Below are positions 30,756-41,900 of a stretch of 64,000 nt of DNA, in pieces. Source of the stretch: Kallotenue papyrolyticum (GTDB lineage Bacteria; Chloroflexota; Chloroflexia; Chloroflexales; Kallotenuaceae). The notes under the pieces are model-generated. The model worked only from the letters and a program-made list of their open reading frames with translations. It searched no databases and had not been told where the DNA came from. Location of the stretch: positions 1,852,001 to 1,916,000 of the forward strand of contig NZ_JAGA01000002.1 in NCBI RefSeq assembly GCF_000526415.1. The letters run 5' to 3'. Both the position numbers and the translations under genes were made by a program. The first letter of the stretch is position 1; each line of letters begins with the position of its first letter.

Positions 30756-30878
30756 CTAGTTCCACGTCTGCGCGTATTCGCGCCACCAGTCGGCCCAGAA
30801 CTGCTCCTCGTCGCCGCGCTGCTGGTCGTTCGCGCCGGTCGGCTGGGTGCGCTCGGTGGTGGTGTCATTGGTATGCAT
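30756..30878 (-). CDS. 40-residue Trp-rich small protein inside the ilv operon
   Basis: The ATG at 30878 is preceded by a consensus AGGAGG with 6-nt spacing, better than several neighbours. It encodes a 40-residue peptide: a polar Thr/Gln/Asn-rich N-terminal half and an acidic-aromatic end EEQFWADWWREYAQTWN (four Trp in the last 13 residues). It lies between ilvN and ilvC. There is no signal peptide or membrane helix, and it lacks the Leu/Ile/Val runs of an attenuation leader. It could be a small regulatory subunit-like protein or a coupling peptide. Function unknown. Confidence 0.6.
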   Translation of the reverse strand: MHTNDTTTERTQPTGANDQQRGDEEQFWADWWREYAQTWN

Positions 30879-30982
30879 GGCTGTCCTCCTGAAGGAGCGC
30901 CGGCGCGGAGCCGTGCTGCCGTCGCCGTCGCGCTCCCGTTGCTGGTTGGTGGGTCTGCTGTGCCGGCGTTCACGCGGCGGCG

Positions 30983-31495
30983 CTACGCCACCTTGACGTA
31001 GGGATCGCCGGCATGGGCATGCGCGCCGCGCACCATCGCCACGCGGCCGGTGCGCAGCATCTCGCGGATGCCGAACGGTCGGACCAGATCGATAAAGTTC
31101 TCGACCTTGTCGGGATTGGCGCACAGCTCCAGGATCATCGAGTCGTGGGCCACATCGACGATGCGCGCCTCGAAGACGGTCGCCAGGCTGTTGATCTCGG
31201 CGCGGCGGCTGGCCGGCGCGTGCACCTTGACCATCACCAGCTCGCGCGCGACGGTGGGATCGTGCGTCACGTCGCTGACCTTGAGCACCTCGATGAGCCG
31301 GTAGAGCTGCTTGATCACCTGCTCGACGTTGGTCTGCGAGCCGTCCACCACGATCGTCATGCGCGACACGCCCGGCGTTTCGGTATGGCCGACGCTCAGA
31401 CTCTCGATGTTGAAGCCGCGCCGCCGGAACAGGCTGACCACGCGGTTGAGCACGCCGGGACGATCCTGCATCAGCGCGACAAGGGTATGTTTCAT
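30983..31495 (-). CDS. ilvN: Acetolactate synthase, small regulatory subunit
   Basis: The 170-residue protein has the ACT domain (MKHTLVALMQDRPGVLNRVVSLFRRRGFNIESLSVG, then SRMTIVV) and the ACT_5 C-terminal domain (NSLATVFEARIVDVAHDSMILELCANPDKVENFIDLV). It binds valine and activates IlvB. The ATG at 31495 follows GAGGAGGAGA. Upstream frame continuity into ilvB is not coding. The pair is separated by 80 nt holding a REP-like palindrome. Confidence 0.96.
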   Translation of the reverse strand: MKHTLVALMQDRPGVLNRVVSLFRRRGFNIESLSVGHTETPGVSRMTIVVDGSQTNVEQVIKQLYRLIEVLKVSDVTHDPTVARELVMVKVHAPASRRAEINSLATVFEARIVDVAHDSMILELCANPDKVENFIDLVRPFGIREMLRTGRVAMVRGAHAHAGDPYVKVA

Positions 31496-31504
31496 AGGTC
31501 TGTC

Positions 31505-31573
31505 TCCTCCTCGCCCCCATCCCCCCTCCCACATGTGGGGAGAGGGGTGGCGCGCAGCGCCGGGGTGAGGGCT
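31505..31573. repeat. REP-like palindromic element between ilvB and ilvN
   Basis: The segment reads CCCCCATCCCCCCTCCC, then a central palindrome CCCACATGTGGG (31528-31539), then AGAGGGGTGGCGCGCAGCGC and CGGGGTGAGGG. The pyrimidine-rich half mirrors the purine-rich half. Dispersed elements of this CCCTC...GAGGG style are common in many bacterial genomes. No protein frame is implied. Confidence 0.55.
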
Positions 31574-31575
31574 CC

Positions 31576-33282
31576 TTAGACGACTTCCATCGGCGATTCG
31601 GTGATCATTTCGTGGATCGACGCGCCGGGCGCGACCATCGGGTACACGTTCACCTCGCGCTCGACCTGGAACTCCAGCAGGATCGGACCGTCGGTGGCAT
31701 AGGCGGCGTTGATCGCGTCCTCGACCTGCGACTGATGCGTCACGCAGATGCCGGGGATGCCGTAGGCCTCGGCCACCTTGACGAAATCCGGGTTCCACAG
31801 CGGCGTGGCCGAGTAGCGCCGCTCGTGGAAGAGCTCCTGCCACTGCCGCACCATGCCCAGGTAGCCGTTGTTGATGATCGCGATCTTGACCGGCAGACGC
31901 TCCTGGCGGATCGTCGCCAGCTCCTGGATGTTCATCTGGAAGCCGCCATCGCCGGCCACGGCCCAGACCGTCTCGTCGGGACAGGCGATCTGCACGCCGA
32001 TCGCCGCCGGCAGGGCAAAGCCCATCGTGCCCAGCCCGCCGCTGGTGATGTGGGTGTAGGGATGACGCCACTCGATCAACTGCGCCGCCCACATCTGGTG
32101 CTGCCCCACGTCGGTGCAGACGCGGTAGGGGCCGCGCTCGTTGATGATGCGGCTGAAGACGGTGAAAAAGTCGTGCGGCATGAACATGTCGGTGTCGGGA
32201 CGGGTGTACTGCTGGCGCGGCATATGCTGCTCGCGAATGCGGTAGATATGCTCCACCCATGCCCGGCATTCGCGCGGCGGCAGCTCTTCCAGCATGGCGC
32301 GCAGAACGTTCTGCGCATCGCCGACGATGGGCACGTCCACGCGGATGTTCTTGCCGATCTCCGATGGATCGATGTCGATATGGATGATCTTGGCGTGCGG
32401 CGCGAAGGTCGAGGTCTTGCCGGTGACGCGATCATCGAAGCGGCTGCCGATGTTGATCAGCAGATCGCACTCCTGAATGGCGCGGTTGTTATGCACCCAG
32501 CCGTGCATGCCGGGCATGCCCAGCGCCAGCGGATGGTTCTCGGGGAAGCAGCCGATGCCGTGCAGCGTGGTGATCACCGGAATACCGGTGCGCTCGGCCA
32601 GCTCGCGCAGCTCGGCCATCGCGCCGGCCTCCAGCACGCCGCGGCCGGCCAGGATCAGCGGCTTCTGCGCCGCGCCGATCAGCCGGATCGCTTCGCGGAT
32701 CTGGCGGCGATTGCCCTCGTAGGTCGGCTTGTAGCCGGGCAGGTTGACCCTGTCGGGCCACTGCGGCACGGTGCGCGCCTGCTGGGCGTTCTTGGCCACG
32801 TCGATCAGCACCGGCCCGGGCCGGCCCGTGCGGGCGATATGAAACGCCTCCTTGAAGACATAGGCCAGATCGGCCACGTCGGTCACCAGGTAGTTGTGCT
32901 TGGTGATCGGCTGGGTGATGCCCGTCACATCGGTCTCCTGAAAGGCATCCTTGCCGATGAACTGCGCCGCCACCTGCCCGGTGATCGCCACGATCGGCAC
33001 GCTGTCCATCATCGCGTCGGCGATGGCGGTGACCAGGTTGGTCGCGCCCGGGCCGCTGGTGGCCACGCACACGCCCACCTTGCCCGACGCGCGGGCGTAG
33101 CCCTCGGCCATGTGGCCGGCGGCCTGCTCGTGGCGCACCAGCACGTGCCGCAACTGGGGATACTCCGGCAGGGCGTGATAGAAGGGCATAATCGCGCCGC
33201 CGGGATAGCCGAACAGGACCTCCACGCCTTCGCGGATCAGCGCCTCGCACATGATCTGGGCGCCGGTTCGAGTGTCTGACAT
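31576..33282 (-). CDS. ilvB: Acetolactate synthase, large catalytic subunit
   Basis: The 568-residue ThDP enzyme makes 2-acetolactate (valine, leucine) or 2-aceto-2-hydroxybutyrate (isoleucine). Motifs in order: VEVLFGYPGGAIMPFYHAL with the catalytic Glu in HEQAAGHMAEGYARASG, the FAD region GSRFDDRVTG, and the ThDP-binding GDGGFQMNIQELAT...NNGYLGMVRQWQELF block. The ATG at 33282 has GAAGGAGA upstream. It sits second in the operon after ilvD. Confidence 0.97.
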   Translation of the reverse strand: MSDTRTGAQIMCEALIREGVEVLFGYPGGAIMPFYHALPEYPQLRHVLVRHEQAAGHMAEGYARASGKVGVCVATSGPGATNLVTAIADAMMDSVPIVAITGQVAAQFIGKDAFQETDVTGITQPITKHNYLVTDVADLAYVFKEAFHIARTGRPGPVLIDVAKNAQQARTVPQWPDRVNLPGYKPTYEGNRRQIREAIRLIGAAQKPLILAGRGVLEAGAMAELRELAERTGIPVITTLHGIGCFPENHPLALGMPGMHGWVHNNRAIQECDLLINIGSRFDDRVTGKTSTFAPHAKIIHIDIDPSEIGKNIRVDVPIVGDAQNVLRAMLEELPPRECRAWVEHIYRIREQHMPRQQYTRPDTDMFMPHDFFTVFSRIINERGPYRVCTDVGQHQMWAAQLIEWRHPYTHITSGGLGTMGFALPAAIGVQIACPDETVWAVAGDGGFQMNIQELATIRQERLPVKIAIINNGYLGMVRQWQELFHERRYSATPLWNPDFVKVAEAYGIPGICVTHQSQVEDAINAAYATDGPILLEFQVEREVNVYPMVAPGASIHEMITESPMEVV

Positions 33283-33361
33283 ATGCGGTCTCCTTCGCTG
33301 TCGGGATCGGCTATCAGGTCAGCGGCCTGCCGCGTCGCAGCCGGTGGCCGATAGCGCATGC

Positions 33362-35050
33362 CTATACATCGAGCACAGCGCCGTTGCTTGCGTTGGTCAC
33401 GAAGCGGGTGTAGCGCGCCAGCCAGCCGCGCCGGTACTTGGGCGCGGGCGCGCGCCAGGCGGCCCGCCGCGCCTCGAGCTCGTCCGGCGTCAGCTCGACG
33501 TTGAGCGCGCGGGCGGCGAGGTCGATGGCGATGGTATCGCCGTCGCGGATCAGGCCGATGGGACCGCCCTCGGCGGCTTCGGGCGAGACATGGCCGATGC
33601 ACAGGCCGCGCGTGCCGCCGCTGAAACGGCCATCGGTGATCAGCGCCACGCTCGACGAGAGCGCGGGCATGCCCTTGATCATCGACGTCAGCGCCAGCAT
33701 CTCGCGCATGCCGGGACCGCCCTTCGGTCCCTCGTAGCGCACCACCACCACATCGCCGGGCTGGACGCGCCCGTTGATCACCGCGTTGGTGGCGGCCTCC
33801 TCGGAGTCGAAGCAGCGCGCCGGGCCGCGGAAGCGCATCTCGTGCTGCTCCACCGCGCCGACTTTGACCACCGCCCCCGCGGGCGCGAGATTGCCGAAGA
33901 GCACGCACAGCGCGCCGCGCGGCGAGTGCGGCCGGTCGATCGGGCGGATGCAGTCGGGATTCTCGTTGCGGGCCGACTGCAGGTTCTCGCCCAGCGTCTG
34001 GCCGGTGACGGTCAGCGCATCCAGGTGCAGCACGCCTGCTTTGCGGCTCAGCTCCTTGAGGATCGCGTGGATGCCGCCGGCAGCGTGCACATCCTCGATA
34101 TGCCACTGGCGGTCGCCGTCCCAGGCGGGGCTGACCTTGGCCAGATGCGGCACGCGCTCGGCCACCTCGTTGAAGCGCGCCACGGGATAGTCCACGCCCG
34201 CTTCGCGCGCCAGCGCCAGCACATGCAGCACGGTGTTGGTCGAGCCGCCCATGGCCACGTCCAGCGCCATCGCGTTGTCGATCGCCTGCGGCGTGACGAT
34301 GTCGCGGAAGGTGATGCCGCGCCGGATCAGCTCCATTAACTGCCAAGCGGCACGTCGTGCCAGATCGCGCCGCTCGGGAGAGACCGCCAGGATGGTGCCG
34401 TTGCCGGGCAGGGCCACGCCCAGCGCTTCGCACAGGCAGTTCATGCTGTTGGCGGTGAACATGCCTGAGCACGAGCCACAGGTGGGACAGCCGGTGCGTT
34501 CCAGCTCCAGCAGCCGCGCGTCGTCGATCTTGCCGCTGGCGTACGCGCCCACGCCCTCGAAGACGGTGATCAGATCGACCTTGTGGCCCTGCGAGTCGAC
34601 GCCGGCCTTCATCGGCCCGCCCGACACGAAGATCGTCGGGATGTTGACGCGTGCCGCGCCCATCAGCATGCCGGGCACGATCTTGTCGCAGTTGGGAATG
34701 CAGATCAGGCCGTCGAAGCAGTGCGCCGCGACAACCGTCTCGACCGAATCGGCGATCAGCTCGCGCGACGGCAGCGAATAGCGCATGCCCTCGTGGCCCA
34801 TCACGATGCCGTCGTCCACGCCGATGGTGTTGAACTCGAAGGGCACGCCGCCGGCCTCGCGGATCGCCTCCTTGACGATGCGCCCGAACTCCTGCAGGTG
34901 GACGTGGCCCGGAATAATATCGATGTAGGAGTTGCAGACCGCGATAAAGGGCTTGCCCCAGTCTGACTCATCGCGGATCATGCCGGTAGCCCGCAGCAAC
35001 GCGCGATGAGGGGCGCGTTCAAACCCACGTTTGATCGTATCCGACCGCAT
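33362..35050 (-). CDS. ilvD: Dihydroxy-acid dehydratase
   Basis: The 562-residue Fe-S dehydratase acts on dihydroxy-isovalerate and -methylvalerate. Cluster and Mg ligands are visible: [16 protein letters not shown] and [31 protein letters not shown] near the C-terminus is the active-site serine loop. The ATG at 35050 ([11 protein letters not shown]) has GGGAGGAAG upstream, and an in-frame extension to 35161 is unnecessary. First structural gene of the operon, 241 nt after the attenuator terminator. Confidence 0.97.
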   Translation of the reverse strand: MRSDTIKRGFERAPHRALLRATGMIRDESDWGKPFIAVCNSYIDIIPGHVHLQEFGRIVKEAIREAGGVPFEFNTIGVDDGIVMGHEGMRYSLPSRELIADSVETVVAAHCFDGLICIPNCDKIVPGMLMGAARVNIPTIFVSGGPMKAGVDSQGHKVDLITVFEGVGAYASGKIDDARLLELERTGCPTCGSCSGMFTANSMNCLCEALGVALPGNGTILAVSPERRDLARRAAWQLMELIRRGITFRDIVTPQAIDNAMALDVAMGGSTNTVLHVLALAREAGVDYPVARFNEVAERVPHLAKVSPAWDGDRQWHIEDVHAAGGIHAILKELSRKAGVLHLDALTVTGQTLGENLQSARNENPDCIRPIDRPHSPRGALCVLFGNLAPAGAVVKVGAVEQHEMRFRGPARCFDSEEAATNAVINGRVQPGDVVVVRYEGPKGGPGMREMLALTSMIKGMPALSSSVALITDGRFSGGTRGLCIGHVSPEAAEGGPIGLIRDGDTIAIDLAARALNVELTPDELEARRAAWRAPAPKYRRGWLARYTRFVTNASNGAVLDV

Positions 35051-35291
35051 GCTTCCTCCCGTAGCGCGGAAAGCGCAAGCCATAGCCCAGGCGCGGGCGC
35101 GCAGGCGACATCGCTGCGTCAAGCCGCGCTGCTTGCGTGACGCGCCGTCGTGGCGCAACATCAGGCTGTCGGGAGAGCCGTCCGCGTCATCGGGGAGGGC
35201 CGCCGCGGGGGGACGTGCGGCGACACGCGGCTCCAGGCCAGGTATGCGTTCGCCATGGCGTCAGCGCCAGGCGCGCGATCCCGGATAGCAA
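35051..35291 (-). other. 241-nt ilvD 5' leader without recognisable feature
   Basis: Between the attenuator stem and ilvD the sequence is GC-rich with short self-complementary patches and no ribosome-site-supported ORF. It is presumably transcribed when the attenuator is read through. Confidence 0.4.
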
Positions 35292-35323
35292 CGAACCCTT
35301 CCGCCGGCTTGCGGAAGGGTTCG
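35292..35323 (-). terminator. Attenuator terminator hairpin of the ilv-leu operon
   Basis: CGAACCCTTCCGC and GCGGAAGGGTTCG (13 bp, perfect) flank a 6-nt loop, 28 nt after the leader-peptide stop on the minus strand. The tail reads TTGCTATCC, only weakly U-rich. The CCTTCCGCA in its first arm can instead pair with TGCGGAAGG at the end of the leader-peptide gene. Confidence 0.8.
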
Positions 35324-35351
35324 GAGATGCCTGGTGATCTGTTCGCGCTGC

Positions 35352-35444
35352 CTATCGCCTTCCGCATGCCAGATTGTCCTCGCGAAGGATAAGCACGAGG
35401 ACGAGCAGGACGATAATCAGAAGGCTGTAGGCGAACGTGTTCAT
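35352..35444 (-). CDS. ilvL: Branched-chain operon leader peptide (attenuation)
   Basis: A 30-residue ORF begins MNTFAYS at the ATG at 35444 (GGAG 5 nt upstream). It then runs LLIIVLLVLVLIL, 13 consecutive codons for exactly the three amino acids made by the downstream operon, and ends REDNLACGRR. It lies between a strong promoter and a 13-bp terminator stem ahead of ilvD. The last codons contain TGCGGAAGG (minus strand 35366-35358), complementary to the terminator's first arm. A ribosome stalled on Leu/Ile/Val codons would leave that segment free to form the antiterminator. A ribosome reaching the stop would cover it and let the terminator fold. A small membrane peptide is the alternative reading. 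Confidence 0.85.
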   Translation of the reverse strand: MNTFAYSLLIIVLLVLVLILREDNLACGRR

Positions 35445-35470
35445 ATCACTCCGAGATCTTGCTGGCGCAT

Positions 35471-35500
35471 ACTGTACCACAGGCGCGCCCGTCCTGTCAA
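35471..35500 (-). promoter_or_regulatory. Promoter of the branched-chain amino-acid operon
   Basis: On the minus strand a perfect TTGACA (35500-35495) is 18 nt from TACAGT (35476-35471). The predicted start near 35464 gives a 20-nt leader before the attenuation peptide. Confidence 0.8.
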
Positions 35501-35989
35501 CCGACATTTTGGACGGATCGTTGTACGCCGGTCCCGCCGCGGTTGTACCAGAGGTACAGGGCCTTGCCCTGCCACGCGGCGGCGCGCCCGGTGCCAAGCC
35601 GCGACATCGGACGTCCACCTTCGAAAAGCTCCCGGCGCAGCCTCATAATATGACCGATTCGATGCCCGGTTGTGTCAATGGCCGTGGTACCGGCCGAAGC
35701 TTGCTCTGTCGTATAGCGGTCCTATATCGTCTGGTCCTGCGAGCTAACACGTCAACAGTACTCCTGGGTTGTAGTAACGGCGGCAGGATTAAATATCATG
35801 GTGTAGCCCCCCATGTTGCTGCCACGCGTATCCACCGTCCGGATGGTGGCCTGACATCGATATGTCAAGGCCAACAGATAGGGGCGCGATCTGGTTTTTT
35901 TACCGGCTCTTACTCCCGGATGGTATGCCGTAGACGCACGAGTTCAAAGCCGTACGTTAGCAATTCTGGACTAAAGGAAAGGCTGTGCC
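35501..35989. other. Gene-free 490-bp boundary before the Rhs locus
   Basis: No frame has coding character. Base composition changes from GC-rich on the left to noticeably AT-richer on the right, marking the edge of the accessory region. The right end carries the Rhs ribosome site (AAAGGAAAGG) and must include its promoter, which I could not define. A short inverted repeat GTACC-AGA-GGTAC lies near 35545. Confidence 0.4.
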
Positions 35990-38900
35990 ATGCGTCGCCT
36001 TGCATACCCGATGAAGGTCTGGCTCATTTTGTTGCTGATCGTCTCTTTGATCGTGCCATCTTTATCGCCTACCATCGAAGCTACGGAACGATCTCAGCAA
36101 GCGACATCTCTTGCCCATATAGCCGATACGCATGTAGATGCGCCGCCTGCACGTGATGGTGAGCGACACGTTCAATCGAGGTTTGCAGCAGAACGGCGCT
36201 CCTCATGGTCACATTCACAATCGATAACAGCTACAGCAACGCCATTCCCCACGAACTTGTTGCTTAATCCGGGCTTTGAGTTAGATGCAAACGGCGACAA
36301 TCGTCCAGATTACTGGACTAAACATCATCGCGTTACCAGAAGCAGTGCGGTTAAGTATAGCGGCAGTTATTCGATGAGACATGCCGCTACCAATAATGCG
36401 AACTATACGATCGGTCAAACCGTTCTCAACGTAGTGGCGGGTACGAACTACGAGTTTATCGGTCATGTCAATATTCTTCCAACGCGTGACACCTTCTCCT
36501 TTGGAATTGAAGTGCGTTGGATAAATAAGAAGAATGCCACGATCAACACCAGTACTGTCAAGACATACACGAAAGCCACCTCCGGCTGGGATATCGTGAG
36601 CGCCGATCTGGTCGCACCTGCGGGCACAGTTAGGGCGAATATACGGATGGTGGTTCGGAGTCTGAGTACGACAATTTATATCGATGATGTTGTGTTTCAG
36701 ACGCGATCTCTTTCGGAGACCCCCATTCCGACGAACACATCAGCACCCACTACAACACAGACACCAACCGCGACTTCTTCACCGGTACCGACGGTGACAC
36801 CAACCGCGACTTCTTCACCGGTACCGACGGCGACACCAACCGCGACTTCTTCACCGGTACCGACGGCGACACCAAGGCCTGTCTTGACGCCGACCTATAC
36901 TCCGACACTTCCTGTAGCGCCTACGTCGATCCCGACCGAACAACCAACGCTTATACCAACGGCAACTGCGCCGCCCAATCCAACTGCCGATCCACGGTCA
37001 CTGAGACTGGTTATTTCCGTTTCTGCGACAACTGTATTGGCCGGTACCCCAAGTGTCAATGTTACGGTTAGAGCTGAGGATCAATTCGGTGTTCTTGCAA
37101 CCGATTATCGTGGTTCGGTTCGGTTCAGCAGCACGAGTGCGATCATTGGCCTGCCACTCGCGGGTTTAGGAGGCTTCTGGTACACCTTTACGGCGGAAGA
37201 TGCCGGGCAACATACCTGGACGGGCGTGACGCTCAATACGCCTGGTGAACATTCCATCACCGTCTCAGATGGAACGCGATCTGCGACATCGGATGTTATT
37301 ACGGTTAAACCGATTCATCTCGTTATTACAGCAAATCCCACCACTGTATTTGCCGGTGAACCTGCTGTTGAGGTAAAGGTAGAAGCGCGTGACGAAACTG
37401 GTGCGCTGGTTCCGGGATACCGTGGTTCGGTTCGGTTCAGCAGCACGAGCGCGATCAATGGCCTGCCACTCGCGGGTTTAGGAGGCTTCTGGTACACCTT
37501 TACGGCGGAAGATGCCGGGCAACATACCTGGACAGGCGTGACGCTCAATACGCCGGGTCTTCACACGATCACTGTTAGTGATGAGGCTCGATCGGCTACT
37601 TCAGGGGTTATTGATGTTCGTCAAGTCAACCTGATTATTCGTGCCAGCCCTTCCACCGTGTTTGCCAGCGAACCGATTATTCAGGTGACGGTTGAAGCAC
37701 GCGATCAGGATGGTGCGCTTATTCCAGGCTATCGTGGCTCGGTCCGCTTCAGTAGCACAAGCACAGTCAGCGGGTTGCCGCTGGCCGGGCTTGGTGGTTT
37801 TTGGTACGACTTCACTGCGGCGGATGCCGGGCAGCATACCTGGACGGGCGTAGCGCTTGGCACCCCTGGCAGTCATACTATTCAGGTGTCAGATGGATTC
37901 AGACAGGCTACATCGAATGTCATTGTTGTCAAAAGCATTACCTTCCGCATCACATGGAATACGCCGCAAGCTATTGTCAATGATCCCACCCTAACCATGA
38001 CCGTTGAGGTCGTCGATGAGCATGGTGACCTCATTCCTACCTATCGTGGCGAGATTGATTTCAGACCCAGTGTACCGGTGCGTAATCTGCCCCGAGCGAT
38101 CTTAAATACGCCCGATTATACCTTTACAGAGGCCGATGGTGGTCGACATAGTTTCGCCGGCCTGGCATTCACCGAGCTAGGTCGGCAAACAATAACGGTT
38201 GTCGATCGCGCGCATGCTGCGACCGCTACGACGTCACCCGCTGTTGATGTTATTCTCCCTCCAGATCCTACCCTGGTCCCGCCTGGAGCAGCACCGGATA
38301 TCGTCGAGATTCCCGACAATCTTCCTGCGCTTGTCCCGACGCCGATTCCATATGGTTGGGGCATGCCGTTCACGGTTGGTTCTATCTATGAGGGTTCGAA
38401 TTACTGGAAGGGCAAACCCAGCTACCCTGTTCCTGCCCAACCAGGCGTGATGTACGTCGTTAGCGGTGTAGCTCAACGAGGTGCACAAGAGTGGTGGGCT
38501 GGCACCTTCTACGTATGTCCATATCTTGGTTGGGAAGCACCGATGACCGACCAGCGCCAGGAAGGCGGTGGTACCAATTATCTCCCTTATCAGGACCCTA
38601 CCTTTACCCTCGGCACCGGTCTCGGCTTTTGTGGCGAGTGGAGCACATACGATAATGGTGGGAGCGTTGTTCCCGTCGGTCCTGCCCTCAGTTCACCGGC
38701 TCCCGTGGGAACACAGGGTGTCCATATCAATCCGCATACGGGAGGCAATACCGGCGGGCCCTATACGCTTGGGGCAAATGTTGCAGCCGATCTAGAGCTG
38801 GAATGCGACGGTCCTGATGAGGCACCCGATACGGCGGACCCTGTCGACACGCGGAGTGGCGAGTTCTATCTTGTCGAGCATGATCTCGGTGTGGCTACCG

Positions 38901-41900
38901 GCTGTGCGACAGGTACCCTCCAATTTGAGCGAACCTATCGTGCCTTTGGCGCACCAAGTCGTAGCCTCAGTGCCGGTTGGGTCCATAACTACGAAGTGCG
39001 GCTGATTCAGAGCGGCGCGTATGTGATGGTCCAACGTCCGCGCGGCTCGATGCTGGTGTTCAAAGACGTCGGTGGTGACGTTTACGCTACGCGCGCGGGC
39101 TCACGCTACACACTCATAAAGCGCTCGGAAGGCGGCTGGGTATTGGTGCGCAATGATCGTAGCGCCGAGGTTTTTGATGCCGCAGGGCGATTGATTTCGC
39201 AGCAAGACCCGAATGGTAACCGGATCTGGATGACCTATGAAACAGGTAGGCGCAACGGCGCTTCATATACTCGTCTTGCGCGAGTTGATGCGCCGGGCGG
39301 CCGCTATCTCTGGTTCGGTTACGACTACTACCGACCAACACGTATCATCATGGTCGGTGACAACCTGGGGCGCATCGTCCGCTATCGCTACGATGATCAA
39401 CATCCCTACGATTTCATCGCTACGGGGCGTCTGGTTCAGGTTACCGACGCGCTGGGGCACAATGTCACGTACACCTATGCTGACCCGCACAATCCCTGGC
39501 TGTTGACCGGCAAGACCGATGAGCTGGGCAAACCGGTCTTCACGAACACCTATGATCCGAGTGGCCGGATCGTCCGGCAGGTCAACAACACCGGCCAGGA
39601 TATCACATTCAGCTACGAGATTATTACCGATACGGCCCAGATTGTCAGCCGCGTTGGTGATACGGAAGCGGCAGGCCTGCATGCCCTCCTGGTTACGACT
39701 ACCGAAGATCAATCAGGGCGCACCATCTATACCTTCGGCTCCGATGGCCTGCTCCGCTCGGTTGTCGAGCCGAGCGGGGCGACGACGCGCTACGCCAGGT
39801 ACACCAACACCCGCCAGCCGACGGAGGTGATCGATGCCGAAGGACGCGTGACGCGGTTTACCTACACCGGCAACGGATTACTCGCTACGGCGACCAACGC
39901 CGATGGCATGGTCACGACGCTCGACCATGATGCCTGGGGGCGACCTACCCGGCTGATGACCTATGATCGCGCTTTCACCATCAGCTATGTCGGTCCGAAT
40001 ATCAGCGCCGTGCGGGATCACGCCGGACGGGAGGTGCAATTCACCTATGCCGATCAGGCCGGTTGGAAGGGGATGCTCAGCGCCATCGCCAACACCGGCA
40101 GCATGACAACCACCCTGACCTACGATGCTGCGGGCGATATCGTCAAGGTAACCGATGCCCTCGGGCGCGCCGTCCACCTGACGTATGACGGCGCGGGCCG
40201 GCCGATCATGATCCGCGACGCGCACGACATGGTGACGACGCTGCGCTATGACGCGGCGGATCGGATGCGGAGCATCACGCACACGGCTGATGGGCAATCC
40301 CGCACAACCACCTTTGCCTACGACGCGGCCGGTCACCTGATCAGCGTAACCGATCCGCTCAGCCAGACGACTACCCTAACCCCGGATGATGCCGGACGAG
40401 TGAGGACGCAGCGGCTGCCGGACGGTCGCAGCATTACTTTCGACTACGACGCGCACAGCCACGTAACCGGGATCACACCGCCCGAGCGCGGCCGGCATCA
40501 CTTCAGCTACACGCCCTATGGCGTGCTGAGCCAGTACCAGCCGCCGGCGGTCGAGAGCGGCGCGACGAACACCCAATATGTCTTCAACCTGCTGGAGCAG
40601 CTGACGCAGTTGACCCAGCCGGATGGGGCCACGACCGCGCTGGGCTACGATCGACTGGGCCGCACTGAGACGATCACGCATACGGCGGGGACGACGCGGC
40701 TGACCTACGACCCGGCCTCCGGCAACGTCGCCACGCTGCAGTCGCCCGAAGGTACGCTCACCTACAGCTACGACAGCGCGCATCGGCCCACCACGACCAC
40801 CTGGTCCGGCGCCATCAGCGGGGTCGTCGAACACGGCTACAACGCGCAGTCGCTGGTCGCGTTCCAGCGCATCAACCAGCTGGCCGCGATCAGCTTCGCC
40901 TACGATGTCGACGGATCGCTGACCCAGGCGGGCGCGCTGACGCTGGCGTATGCCGCCAAAGATGGGCTGCTCGAAGCGACCACGCTGGGCGTCGTACAGG
41001 ATCGCTGGACCTACAACGGCTTCAGCGAGCCGGTCGCCTACACCGCTACCGCGAACAGCAACCTGCTCTACCGCATGGTGACCGAGCGGGACGCGCTGGG
41101 GCGCATCACCTCCAAGACCGAGACGATCGACGGCGTCGCCGTGACTCACAGCTACACCTACGACGCCGTCGGGCAGCTTACACAGGTGCGGCGCAACGGC
41201 ACGCTCGTGGCCGAGTACACTTACGATGCCAACGGCAACCGCACGCGCCTGACCACGCCGAACGGGACGATCACCGCGGTCTATGACGCGCAGGACCGGT
41301 TGGTCCAGTACGGCGCGATGGTCTACGGCTATACCGCGAACGGCGAGGTGCAGAGCGTCACCGTCGGCGGGCAGACCACCCGCTACGGCTACGATGCCTT
41401 CGGCAACCTGCAGAGCGCGACGCTGCCGGACGGGACCCAGCTGCGCTATGTGATCGACGGCCAGGGACGGCGCGTCGGCAAGCTGGTCAACGGCGTGGTG
41501 GTCCAGGGGTTCTTGTACGCGGATGACCTGCGGCCGCTCGCGGAGCTGGACGGCAGCGGCGCGGTGGTCAGCCAGTTCGTCTACGCCAGCACCGGCCACG
41601 TGCCGGACTACCTGATCAAAGGCGGCGTGACCTATCGCATCCTGACCGACCAGCTCGGCAGCCCGCGCTTGGTCGTCAACGCCGCCACGGGCGCGGTGGT
41701 ACAGCAGCTCGACTACGACGCCTTCGGCGCGATCACGCGCGACACCAACCCGGGCTTCCAGCCCTTCGGCTTCGCCGGCGGCCTCTACGACCAGCACACC
41801 AAGTTGACGCACTTCGGCGCGCGGGAGTACGATGCCACCACTGGACGCTGGACCCGCAAGGATCCGCTCGGGTTTGCGGCGGGCGATGCCAATCTGTACC

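Noticed and set aside
31505-31573. CRISPR-like repeat
   Set aside because: A single palindromic element without regularly spaced copies; better explained as a REP-type sequence.
35352-35444. Small membrane protein instead of leader peptide
   Set aside because: The hydrophobic run consists only of Leu, Ile and Val, lies between promoter and terminator of the ilv-leu operon, and overlaps a complementary antiterminator. All this fits attenuation better, although the membrane option is not formally excluded.
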